From JBKQWK01 sp052139595 (GTDB taxonomy: Bacteria; Actinomycetota; Thermoleophilia; UBA2241), in the NCBI GenBank assembly GCA_052139595.1, contig JBKQWK010000211.1, positions 1 through 13,049 of the forward strand: a DNA stretch of 13,049 nucleotides, written 5' to 3'. Numbering within the stretch: the first letter of the stretch is position 1; every line of letters begins with the position of its first letter. The notes beneath the pieces are model-generated. The model did not search any database, was not told the origin of the DNA, and saw only the letters and a program-made list of their open reading frames with translations. This document shows positions 1 to 6,769 of the stretch, one piece after another. The position numbers were made by a program, and so were the translations under genes.

Positions 1-1
1 G

Positions 2-121
2 GCGCTGCGGGCGGCCGCCGCCACGGCGGCCGCCAACGCCGCCTCGGAACTGACGGCGCACTTCGAGCACGACCTGGCGGTTCGCCTCACGGCGACCGCC
101 CGCGTCGAGCCTTTCACCTGA
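2..121 (+). CDS. C-terminal end of an unidentified protein (partial)
   Basis: An open frame enters from the left edge and ends at TGA 119-121, leaving 39 residues. The visible part begins with a run rich in alanine and continues as an amphipathic stretch containing ELTAHFEHDLAVRL. This looks like the last helix or helices of a larger protein. The codons are strongly GC3-biased like those of neighbouring genes, which supports real coding. No family motif is visible and I do not recognise it. The gap of 134 bp to lgt, with a promoter inside it, suggests the two are separate transcription units. Confidence 0.5.
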   Translation, partial: ALRAAAATAAANAASELTAHFEHDLAVRLTATARVEPFT

Positions 122-216
122 CCATCACCAGCGCGTCCTCGCGCGCACGCAGCTCCGGCGCGAGTGTGCCGGCCCCTTTCCCCGCCCTCGCCGCCGTACG
201 CGTCCCGAAGGGCGCG

Positions 217-245
217 TTTACATGAGGTCGCGCGGGGCCCATACT
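217..245 (+). promoter_or_regulatory. Sigma-70-type promoter of lgt, giving a nearly leaderless transcript
   Basis: TTTACA at 217-222 (5 of 6 to the -35 consensus) is followed by a 17-bp spacer and CATACT at 240-245 (4 of 6 to the -10 consensus). A start of transcription 6-7 bases downstream would fall at about 252, only some four bases before the lgt ATG at 256. No Shine-Dalgarno sequence fits before that ATG, which agrees with leaderless or near-leaderless translation. The boxes are seen directly; their activity is inferred. Confidence 0.6.
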
Positions 246-255
246 AGCCAGCAGC

Positions 256-1092
256 ATGCATCCCGTTCTCTTCCACATCGGCAACTACACCTTCTACAGC
301 TTCGGCCTCATGGCGGCGCTGGCGCTGCTGGTGCCAAGTTTCGGTGTCGTCTTGCCGCTGCTGCACCACCAGCGTATACGCGCTGCCGATGAACTGGCAT
401 TTGAAGTGATCTTTACCGCCGGCGTCGGCGGCTTCGTTGGCGCCCGCGTCTACTACCTCATTCAGCATTGGGCAACGATCAAGGGTGACTTCTGGGGACA
501 TGCCTTCGGCGGGGTCGGTTTCACCTGGTACGGTGGACTCATCGGCGGCTTCATTGCCGTTGCCCTGATCACCCGCTGGCACAAGGTGCCACTCGGCCTC
601 ATGGCCAACTGCGTGGCGCCGGCGATTGCGCTCGGCTACGCCATCGGCCGCGTCGGCTGTCAGCTCGCCGGCGATGGTGATTACGGCAAGGTCAGCCATT
701 TTCACACCTGGTTCCTGGCCGAGGCGTATCCGCACGGTACGGTGCCCACGCCGCCGGGGGTGCACGTGTACCCGACGCCTATCTACGAGATTCTCGTCAT
801 GGTGCCAGTCGCCTACGTGCTCTACCGCATGGCACGCAAGGCCCAGCCCGGCTGGTACGTTTTCGGCTGGTTTCTCGTCCTGTCGGGGATCGAGCGCGTG
901 CTGATCGAGTTCATCCGCCGCAACGGCATCCTTGCCCTGGGGCTCACCGGAGCCCAATGGTTCTCACTGGCCAGCATCGTCGTCGGTATCGCTCTGATTC
1001 TGATCACGCGGGCACAACCAGTCGCAGCTGCGCCGGCCCTGCCAACAGCGAAGACAGCGACACCACGTCAGCAAGAGCGAGCGCGGCGCTAG
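256..1092 (+). CDS. lgt: Prolipoprotein diacylglyceryl transferase (Lgt)
   Basis: Lgt is the inner-membrane enzyme that moves a diacylglyceryl group from phosphatidylglycerol to the lipobox cysteine of prolipoproteins, the first step of lipoprotein maturation. The 278-residue protein has the family length and about seven hydrophobic segments. It carries the N-terminal HPVLFHIGNYTFYSFGLM block, GFTWYGGLIGG at 88-98, the signature GRVGCQLAGDGDYG at 131-144, YPTPIYE at 172-178 and ERVLIEFIRR at 213-222. Two positions depart from the E. coli form: Tyr92 stands where E. coli has the important His103, and Cys135 replaces the Asn of the GRxxN signature. The GxxGCxxxGDGDxG form is known from several non-proteobacterial Lgt families, so activity is still expected. 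The C-terminal 25 residues are a basic Ala/Pro-rich tail. The ATG lies just after a promoter and the gene converges on the universal stress gene. Confidence 0.95.
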   Translation: MHPVLFHIGNYTFYSFGLMAALALLVPSFGVVLPLLHHQRIRAADELAFEVIFTAGVGGFVGARVYYLIQHWATIKGDFWGHAFGGVGFTWYGGLIGGFIAVALITRWHKVPLGLMANCVAPAIALGYAIGRVGCQLAGDGDYGKVSHFHTWFLAEAYPHGTVPTPPGVHVYPTPIYEILVMVPVAYVLYRMARKAQPGWYVFGWFLVLSGIERVLIEFIRRNGILALGLTGAQWFSLASIVVGIALILITRAQPVAAAPALPTAKTATPRQQERARR

Positions 1093-1094
1093 AT

Positions 1095-1114
1095 ACCGGC
1101 CAGACGGTGCCGGT
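1095..1114. terminator. Hairpin between convergent lgt and usp genes, possible bidirectional terminator
   Basis: ACCGGC at 1095-1100 and GCCGGT at 1109-1114 form a perfect 6-bp inverted repeat with an 8-base loop. It lies wholly inside the 26-bp gap between the two stop codons. Its position suits termination from both sides. There is no T tract on either strand, so it is not a classical intrinsic terminator and may act only with Rho or as a 3' stabilising stem. Confidence 0.35.
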
Positions 1115-1118
1115 TCGG

Positions 1119-1907
1119 CTACGCCGCCGGCCCGTGCGGAATGAGCAACAGCGGGCAGGGGCCACTCTCGAGCAGCATTTTGACCTGCTGCGAGCGACCA
1201 TCTTCGAGACTCTGCCCCCAACTCAAGACGATCAGCTCGGCGTCGAGCTGCCGCGCTTCCTGCAAGATCATCTCGCTTGGCTCGCCCATGCGCACGCAGA
1301 CGCGATGATGGCCGCCGTGGGGACACTGCGCGAAGCGCAGGCAGAACTCTTCCTGCCAGGAGGCCCACTCGTAATGCTCCTGGTCAACGATCCGTGGCGC
1401 CGGCATGCTGCCAGACTCGGCCGGCATATCGCTCGTGATCACGTGCAGCATGACGATCTCGCGCCCACGCTGGCAGAACGCCGCGTCGGCTTGCCGCATC
1501 GCCTCCGAACTGGACGGACTGCCCTCGAGCGGCACCAGCAATCGTTTCAGTGCTGTCGGCTGATGCATGCCAGACCGATAGACAAGCACGGGCCGGGTGC
1601 TGTGCTGGAGAACAACGTCGGCGACGTGGCCGATGCCGGGGTAGTCGCGACTGCGCAGGCCGATGGCAAGAATGGCTACATCGGCCATACCGCTGGCCTT
1701 GAGCAGCTCCTCAGCTGGATCGCCGACGACAGTCACCACCTGCGCCCCCTGACGCAGCGCCGCCGGGATAGGCAACACGCGGTCATCCTCACGCTCGAGG
1801 ACCTCGATAATACGTACGTCCCAGCCGCCGGCCTTGGCGAACACATTCGCCGTCGCCAGCAACTCCAGCCCGGCGCCGCTGCCGTCGAGCGCTACCAGCA
1901 TGGTCAT
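1119..1907 (-). CDS. Tandem-domain universal stress protein (UspA family)
   Basis: This 262-residue cytoplasmic protein is made of two Usp domains in tandem. The first, about 1-112, starts MTMLVALDGSGAGLELL and contains GDPAEELL followed by IGHVADVVLQHSTRPVLV. The second, about 120-258, starts KRLLVPLEGSPSSSEA and ends in CPLLLIP. Usp proteins are stress-induced and may bind nucleotides. Here the G-x2-G-x9-G-S/T ATP motif is only partly kept in domain 1 (around 91-103) and is lost in domain 2 (SWGQSLEDG around 229-237), so at most one ATP site is likely. A purine-rich site GGGAGAAG sits just before the ATG. The start overlaps the stop of the GH65 fusion gene by ATGA (1904-1907), so the two are translationally coupled and co-transcribed. 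Confidence 0.9.
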   Translation of the reverse strand: MTMLVALDGSGAGLELLATANVFAKAGGWDVRIIEVLEREDDRVLPIPAALRQGAQVVTVVGDPAEELLKASGMADVAILAIGLRSRDYPGIGHVADVVLQHSTRPVLVYRSGMHQPTALKRLLVPLEGSPSSSEAMRQADAAFCQRGREIVMLHVITSDMPAESGSMPAPRIVDQEHYEWASWQEEFCLRFAQCPHGGHHRVCVRMGEPSEMILQEARQLDAELIVLSWGQSLEDGRSQQVKMLLESGPCPLLLIPHGPAA

Positions 1908-4900
1908 TTCTTCTCCCTTCGCCAGACGCCGCCGGCGACTCGCGCGAAGCGATAGTCGCCGGGTCGCAGCGTGCGCTCGCGGCCGTCGAGCACAACGTGC
2001 ACCGACGCCTCTGAAACTACTATGCCCAGCCGATCATGAGCAATATCGAGCTGGAGTCGGGCTCCGCGAAAGCGGAGCGGCAGACGCACCGTCTGCCAGT
2101 CTGGCGGCAGATGTGGATCAATGACGAGCGTCTCGTCGCGACGGCGAACGCCGCCGAAGCCCATCACCACGGCTTGCCAGATACCGCCCATCGTCGCCAT
2201 GTGCAGGCCGCGAGCAGCGTTACCCATATTGTCGGCGAGATCGATCGCGCAAGCCATCTTGAACGCCTCGACAGCGAGGTCGATCTCGCCTAGTCGCGCC
2301 GCCAGGGCGGCGTGAATGCCGGGCGAGAGCGAGCTACCGTGCACGGTGATCGGCTCGTAGTAGTCGTAATTGGCACGTGCCACATCGTCGCCGATTTCGT
2401 CCGGAAGAATGTAACAGAGCATGACGACATCGGCCTGTTTGACGACCTTACTGACCAGCGTCACCTCGCGGCCGAGCAACAGATCGGCCGCCTGCGGCCG
2501 CGGCCGTAGCAGCTCGGGGTCAACGTCATCCATGTTGTAGAAGCCGGCGAACTGCTCGTACAGTTTCGTGTCCGGATCATAGCCATCGGCAAGATGCTCG
2601 GCGACAAAGCGCCAAGCCTCTACCTCGTGACGGGTCAACTCCAGGCGCTCGCGCAAAATGGTCGCGGCGGCCGGATCATGCTCCTGCAACCAGGCCAGAG
2701 CGGCGATCCCCTTATCGATGTTCCAGCGCGCCAGGACGTTGGTGTAGGCGTTGTCGTCAACGCCTTCGTGGTACTCGTCCGGACCAACGACAACGCGGAT
2801 GTGAAAACGACTGTCCTTTTCGTCTCGCGCCGAGCGCGAAGCCCAGAAACGCGCCGTTTCGAGCAGAATCTCGACTCCCATCGAGACCATGAACTCGTCG
2901 TCGCCGGTTGCCTTCCAGTACTCCCACACACCCCAGGCGACGTCGGCGCTGATGTGGTGTTCCATGAGGCCGCTGAGAATCGGCACCATCTCGCCGTCGG
3001 GACCGAAGCCGTATGGAGGCGTCGTCTCGACGCCGCGATCGGCCGACTCCCAGGGAAACAGCGCCCCTGCGTGGCCCAGGTCGCGCGCCTTCTGGCGCGC
3101 GCCGGCGAGGTTGCGGTACCGGTAGGTCAGCAACGTCCGCGCAGTCTGCGGATGGCTGTAGATGAAGAACGGCAGCACGAAGATCTCCGTGTCCCAGAAC
3201 ACGTGCAGAAAGTAGCTCATGCCGCCCAGACCGCGGGCGCCGACGGAGACGGTCTCTTTACTCGGATGGCCTGTACTGATCATGTGATAGATGCTGAAGC
3301 GCACGGCGAGCTGCGCCTCGTCATCACCTTCAATGACGACGTCGGCGTCTTGCCAGCGTTCCTCCCAGGCGGCCAGATGACGGCGCAGCAGCTCGTCGTA
3401 ACCGATCGACTCGGCCTGCGCCAGAGCGCGCTCGGCCCGGTCGGTGCTCGGCGGCCGGGTCCGCGCCGAAACGATGGCTGCCAGGCGGTCGATAGTGGCC
3501 GGTTCGCCGGGAACGACCTGGCCGCCGATGACGTCGCGCGACTGCTCAACGCGACGCGCCACCGGCGAGCCCGGTGCCGGGTTGGTCGTCAGGGCGAGCA
3601 CGTGGCCACCGCCGTGGCGGCCGTGCGTGCGTGCGATCGAGCCGGTCGTGTGTCGGCTCTCGAAGATCGTCGCCAGCGTTGGGCCGCCAGCGTAGCTGAC
3701 GCCGACGCAGCCTTCCCAAACGAGCATGGCTGAGCGATCCTCCAGCGTCGCCTCGGCGCGAACCGCCATGATGGCGCGATCGGCCAGCGAGGCGAAGCGC
3801 GCTGTGCGCACGCGCACGGTGCGGCCGAAGCGGTCACGCTGGCGCCAGTATCGGTAGACAACGCCCTGACGCATGTCGAGCACGCGCCGATGTTCAAGGA
3901 TCTCGCCGTTGGCAAGCGTCAACTGCGTACCGTCAACCAGCAGACGCAGGTTCAGCCAGTCGGGCGCCGGCACCGGCTGGCGAAAGTGCGGCTCGCCGGT
4001 GCCGTCGCCAAAGACGCCGGCCACAAACGTGGCCGGTGTCGAGACCGCCGACCCCTCCTCAATCGACCCGCGCGTGCCTGTCTCGCCGTTGGCAACCGTA
4101 AACCAGGTCTCCACCTCACGCTCGCGAAACGGGTCAAAGCCTTCGGCGCTGAACAGCCAGGCGCGGTCGGCGCCGGGCTCGGGAAAGGCGTCGCGGGCAA
4201 CACGTTCACGAAGATCGATCTGATGATCGAGAATACGCAAGAATTCAGCTGGTCCGCCACCGAGATTGAGTACCCGCGGCGGCGTACCGCTGGGCTCCAC
4301 GCCCACGCTGGCGAAGACCGCTTCACCCAGTTCGGGAATCAAGGTGCGGTAATCGCTGCCCTCGCTGTCGCCGACAGGGCCAAACTCGTCACCGAGCACA
4401 AGCAGGTCGGCGGGCGTGCGGCCGCGATCGCGGATCAGGTAGCGCAGCAGGTAGCGCATGCTGTCGGCCTTGTCGGTAAGGCCAATTTCGATGTGCTTCA
4501 CATCGCTGGTGATCGCCGGATGAGCCAGACCAACCTGCTGGGCAAGCGTCCGCGCCAGATCGATCACCGCGCCCACGCCGTCGAAACCGGCCCGCTGCAG
4601 ACGCCCGTCAACGCGCTCCTGCAGGTGACCGATCTCGGCCTTCGGCGGGTCGGCCCATTCGGGGATCAGATCGACTTTGCGCCGATTCAGGCGGTCGTAG
4701 ACGATGGCGATATCGAGGCCGCGACGCACCAGCTCGTCACGGAGCGCCTCGGCGGCGGCCGTGAGCTGCCCATCTTCGGCCGCCGCCGCCTGCCGGCGCT
4801 CGAGCAGCCGCGGCCCACGCGGCCCGATCACGTACACCTCGCTGCCGCGCGAGAGGAACATGAACAGGTGCCCCTCGCCGCCCGGTCGTGCACGCAACTG

Positions 4901-5218
4901 GCCATCAACGTTCTTGACGTTGGTACCACTCACGGCAATCACGTCAACGCCGAGCGCCACCAGTCGCTCCACCCGACTGCGAACGTTCGTGGCGTCGGCA
5001 TCACGATCGGCCACTGCCGTGCCGTCCCAGTCAAAGCAGACGACCGGGAACAGGCGGTCGGGCAAAGGCACACCGGTGAGCGGCACCGGCTCAGGCAACG
5101 GCGCTGTGGCGGCAGGCCGGACGGCAGAAGCAGCAGCGGGGGCCGGAGATGAAGGCGCATCGGATGCGGGCGTAGCTGCGTCTGGCCGCGCGTTCTTCCT
5201 GTCTGCCGGTAACGTCAT
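1904..5218 (-). CDS. HAD-type phosphatase-like domain fused to a GH65 disaccharide phosphorylase
   Basis: The protein has 1104 residues from this start. After a Pro/Ala-rich linker (about 1-55) comes a HAD domain: FDWDGT with Asp63 and Asp65, VSGTN at 96-100, Lys250 in LTDKADSMRYLL, and LVLGDEFGP with Asp277. This set of motifs resembles the HAD-IIB sugar phosphatases. A glycoside hydrolase family 65 phosphorylase follows from about 350 to the end. It shows FWDTE at 674-678, the general-acid motif GPDEYHEGVDDNAYTN with Glu815, KQADVV around 927-932, and the phosphate-binding HGSSLSP at 960-966. GH65 enzymes split trehalose, maltose, kojibiose or nigerose with phosphate into beta-glucose 1-phosphate and glucose; the exact substrate cannot be read from the sequence. 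Mycobacterial OtsB1-type proteins also join HAD and GH65 parts. The start is uncertain. A GTG at 5359 would add 47 residues and has GAGGA upstream, but GC3 drops sharply between about 5219 and 5270, which favours the ATG at 5218. Confidence 0.88.
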   Translation of the reverse strand: MTLPADRKNARPDAATPASDAPSSPAPAAASAVRPAATAPLPEPVPLTGVPLPDRLFPVVCFDWDGTAVADRDADATNVRSRVERLVALGVDVIAVSGTNVKNVDGQLRARPGGEGHLFMFLSRGSEVYVIGPRGPRLLERRQAAAAEDGQLTAAAEALRDELVRRGLDIAIVYDRLNRRKVDLIPEWADPPKAEIGHLQERVDGRLQRAGFDGVGAVIDLARTLAQQVGLAHPAITSDVKHIEIGLTDKADSMRYLLRYLIRDRGRTPADLLVLGDEFGPVGDSEGSDYRTLIPELGEAVFASVGVEPSGTPPRVLNLGGGPAEFLRILDHQIDLRERVARDAFPEPGADRAWLFSAEGFDPFREREVETWFTVANGETGTRGSIEEGSAVSTPATFVAGVFGDGTGEPHFRQPVPAPDWLNLRLLVDGTQLTLANGEILEHRRVLDMRQGVVYRYWRQRDRFGRTVRVRTARFASLADRAIMAVRAEATLEDRSAMLVWEGCVGVSYAGGPTLATIFESRHTTGSIARTHGRHGGGHVLALTTNPAPGSPVARRVEQSRDVIGGQVVPGEPATIDRLAAIVSARTRPPSTDRAERALAQAESIGYDELLRRHLAAWEERWQDADVVIEGDDEAQLAVRFSIYHMISTGHPSKETVSVGARGLGGMSYFLHVFWDTEIFVLPFFIYSHPQTARTLLTYRYRNLAGARQKARDLGHAGALFPWESADRGVETTPPYGFGPDGEMVPILSGLMEHHISADVAWGVWEYWKATGDDEFMVSMGVEILLETARFWASRSARDEKDSRFHIRVVVGPDEYHEGVDDNAYTNVLARWNIDKGIAALAWLQEHDPAAATILRERLELTRHEVEAWRFVAEHLADGYDPDTKLYEQFAGFYNMDDVDPELLRPRPQAADLLLGREVTLVSKVVKQADVVMLCYILPDEIGDDVARANYDYYEPITVHGSSLSPGIHAALAARLGEIDLAVEAFKMACAIDLADNMGNAARGLHMATMGGIWQAVVMGFGGVRRRDETLVIDPHLPPDWQTVRLPLRFRGARLQLDIAHDRLGIVVSEASVHVVLDGRERTLRPGDYRFARVAGGVWRREKK

Positions 5219-5224
5219 GGAGAG

Positions 5225-5252
5225 AACATACCAGACCCGGGCCAATGCTGAA
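5225..5252 (-). promoter_or_regulatory. Possible leaderless promoter of the HAD-GH65 / usp operon
   Basis: On the minus strand TATGTT (5230-5225) lies six bases before the ATG at 5218, so transcription would start at or next to the start codon. A weak -35 candidate TTCAGC (5252-5247) sits 16 bp further upstream. Local GC content falls here compared with both flanks. No Shine-Dalgarno sequence precedes the ATG. The -35 match is poor, so this is a low-confidence call. Confidence 0.3.
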
Positions 5253-5417
5253 CCCGTACATGACCGGGAAACGTTCGTCGCGCGGTCGCAGCCGGCGCCG
5301 ATGAAGATCACCGGCAGACAGACCCGGCGGGTGCCGCCGGCGCCCGGCCGCTTCTTCACGGTTCCTCACGGCGCCCGGACAAGTCTGTTCGCGGCTATCT
5401 CCAGCACGCGAACGCGC

Positions 5418-5423
5418 TAGAAT
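5418..5423 (+). promoter_or_regulatory. Candidate -10 element for the class V aminotransferase-hom operon
   Basis: TAGAAT matches the -10 consensus at 5 of 6 positions and lies 60 bp before the GTG start, in the AT-richer part of the divergent intergenic region. I find no convincing -35 element 16-18 bp upstream, where the sequence reads around CTATCT. If it is used, the transcript would begin near 5430 with a leader of about 50 bases holding the inverted repeat 5438-5484. Confidence 0.3.
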
Positions 5424-5437
5424 GACAGTAGAGGCGG

Positions 5438-5484
5438 ACTGGCGATAGTCGCCGCCGCAAGTCAGGTAAGGGGTGGTCGCCAGT
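5438..5484 (+). repeat. Inverted repeat that could mask the start codon, with a competing local hairpin
   Basis: ACTGGCGA (5438-5445) is the exact reverse complement of TCGCCAGT (5477-5484), whose last two bases are the first two of the GTG start codon. The ribosome-binding site AAGGGGTGG (5468-5476) lies in the loop. The first arm also pairs locally with TCGCC (5449-5453) across a 3-base loop, so two exclusive folds are possible, one of which covers the start. The pairing is seen; regulation is inference, and an 8-bp match could occur by chance. Confidence 0.35.
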
Positions 5485-6766
5485 GAAGCAGTTCGATGTT
5501 GCCTACGTGCGCAGCCAGTTCCCGGCCCTGCGCCGGACGGTCCAGGATCTCCCCGTGGCCTACCTCGACGGACCGGGCGGTACCCAGACGCCGCAACGGG
5601 TGCTCGACGCCGTGCAGGACTATCTCGTCAACCACAATGCCAACACGCACGGCTTCTTTGCCACCACGGAAGAAACCGACGCCATCCTCCAGCAGGCCCA
5701 CGAGGCCGCGGCCGACTTTCTCGGCTGCGCCTGGGACGAGATCAGCTTTGGTGCCAACATGACCACGCTCACGTTGCTGCTGGCGCAAGCCCTGCGTCGC
5801 GAGATGCGACCGGGTGACGAAGTCGTCATCACCGAACTCGACCACGAAGCCAACCGTGGCCCCTGGCTGCAGCTTGAAGAGCACGGCATCGTGGTCCGCC
5901 AGGTGCCTGTCGACACGGCAACGTGCACCCTTGACTGGCCAGCGTTCGAGCGGCTCGTCGGCGACAGGACCAAGGTTGTCGCCATCGGCTATGCGAGCAA
6001 CGCCGTCGGCACGGTCAACGACGTTGCCCGTGCGACGGCACTGGCCCACCAGGTCGGCGCCCTCAGCGTCGTCGATGCGGTGCACTACGCTCTGCACGGG
6101 CCAATCGATGTGCGGGCAATCGATTGCGACTTTCTGCTCTGCTCGGCCTATAAGTTCTTCGGTCCGCACGTCGGCCTCATGTATGCACGCCAAGACGTCA
6201 GCGCGCGGCTGCGGCCGCTGAAGCTGGTCACCGTCGAGGACATACCGCCGGCCAACTTCGAGACCGGCACGCTCAATCACGAGGGCATGGCCGGTACGGT
6301 GGCAGCGATCGACTTCATCGCCGGCCTCGGCCGTCGGCATGAGGACGGCGTCAGCGCCGTGCCCGAAGGCGCGGCGCGGCTCGCCGGCTTCGTCGGCCGG
6401 CGGCGGCAGATCGTCGCCGGCATGCTCGCCGGCGAGGCCTACGAACAACCGCTGGCAGAGCAGCTCATCGCCGGCTTAACTGCCATCGCCGGCGTCACCG
6501 TGTACGGCCCGCCGGCTGGTCATGCGCGTACCTCGACCGTCTCGTTCACGCTCGCCGGCCTGACCGCCGCCGAGGTCGCTCGCGCCCTGGGAGCGCAGGG
6601 TCTGTTCGTCTGGGACGGCCACTTCTACGCCCTGCGCCTGGTCGAACGACTCGGCCTGCTTGAACGCGGCGGTCTGGTGCGCGTTGGTTTAGCGCCCTAC
6701 AACACCAGCGCCGAGATCGAGCGTGTACTCGACGCCGTCGCTGCCCTCGCCAAGGCGCGGCGCTAG
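5483..6766 (+). CDS. Class V aminotransferase / cysteine-desulfurase-like PLP enzyme
   Basis: This 427-residue protein belongs to the PLP fold-type I class V group and reads most like the cysteine desulfurase-like VC1184 subfamily (TIGR01976). The start shows FPAL and YLDGPGGTQTP. Later come ELDHEAN with His121 in the cofactor-stacking position and VVDAVHYALH with Asp198, expected to contact the pyridine nitrogen. CSAYKFFGPHVG holds Lys224, the predicted Schiff-base lysine. The C-terminal end is VRVGLAPYNTSAEIERVL. The substrate is unknown. The mobile-loop cysteine that true desulfurases use is not visible in the region where it should fall, so sulfur transfer is doubtful and another elimination or transamination is possible. 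The GTG start has a good site, AAGGGGTGG, about 6 bases upstream. The gene ends 3 bp before the homoserine dehydrogenase gene, implying one operon. Confidence 0.85.
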   Translation: MKQFDVAYVRSQFPALRRTVQDLPVAYLDGPGGTQTPQRVLDAVQDYLVNHNANTHGFFATTEETDAILQQAHEAAADFLGCAWDEISFGANMTTLTLLLAQALRREMRPGDEVVITELDHEANRGPWLQLEEHGIVVRQVPVDTATCTLDWPAFERLVGDRTKVVAIGYASNAVGTVNDVARATALAHQVGALSVVDAVHYALHGPIDVRAIDCDFLLCSAYKFFGPHVGLMYARQDVSARLRPLKLVTVEDIPPANFETGTLNHEGMAGTVAAIDFIAGLGRRHEDGVSAVPEGAARLAGFVGRRRQIVAGMLAGEAYEQPLAEQLIAGLTAIAGVTVYGPPAGHARTSTVSFTLAGLTAAEVARALGAQGLFVWDGHFYALRLVERLGLLERGGLVRVGLAPYNTSAEIERVLDAVAALAKARR

Positions 6767-6769
6767 ATC

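Noticed and set aside
957..1955. Plus-strand open frame of 332 codons running from the end of lgt across usp
   Set aside because: It overlaps lgt and lies antisense to the two Usp domains; its residues form no known motif.
2594..3733. Plus-strand open frame of 379 codons opposite the GH65 domain
   Set aside because: Antisense to the GH65 catalytic region; no recognisable motif and shadow-like composition.
3890..5152. Long plus-strand open frame of 420 codons opposite the HAD-GH65 gene
   Set aside because: It lies antisense to a gene with clear conserved motifs and has the Arg/Ala/His-rich composition of a shadow frame in GC-rich DNA.
5462..6448. Minus-strand open frame of 328 codons opposite the class V gene
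   Set aside because: Antisense to the PLP enzyme with all cofactor residues in place; Asp/Gly/His-rich shadow translation.
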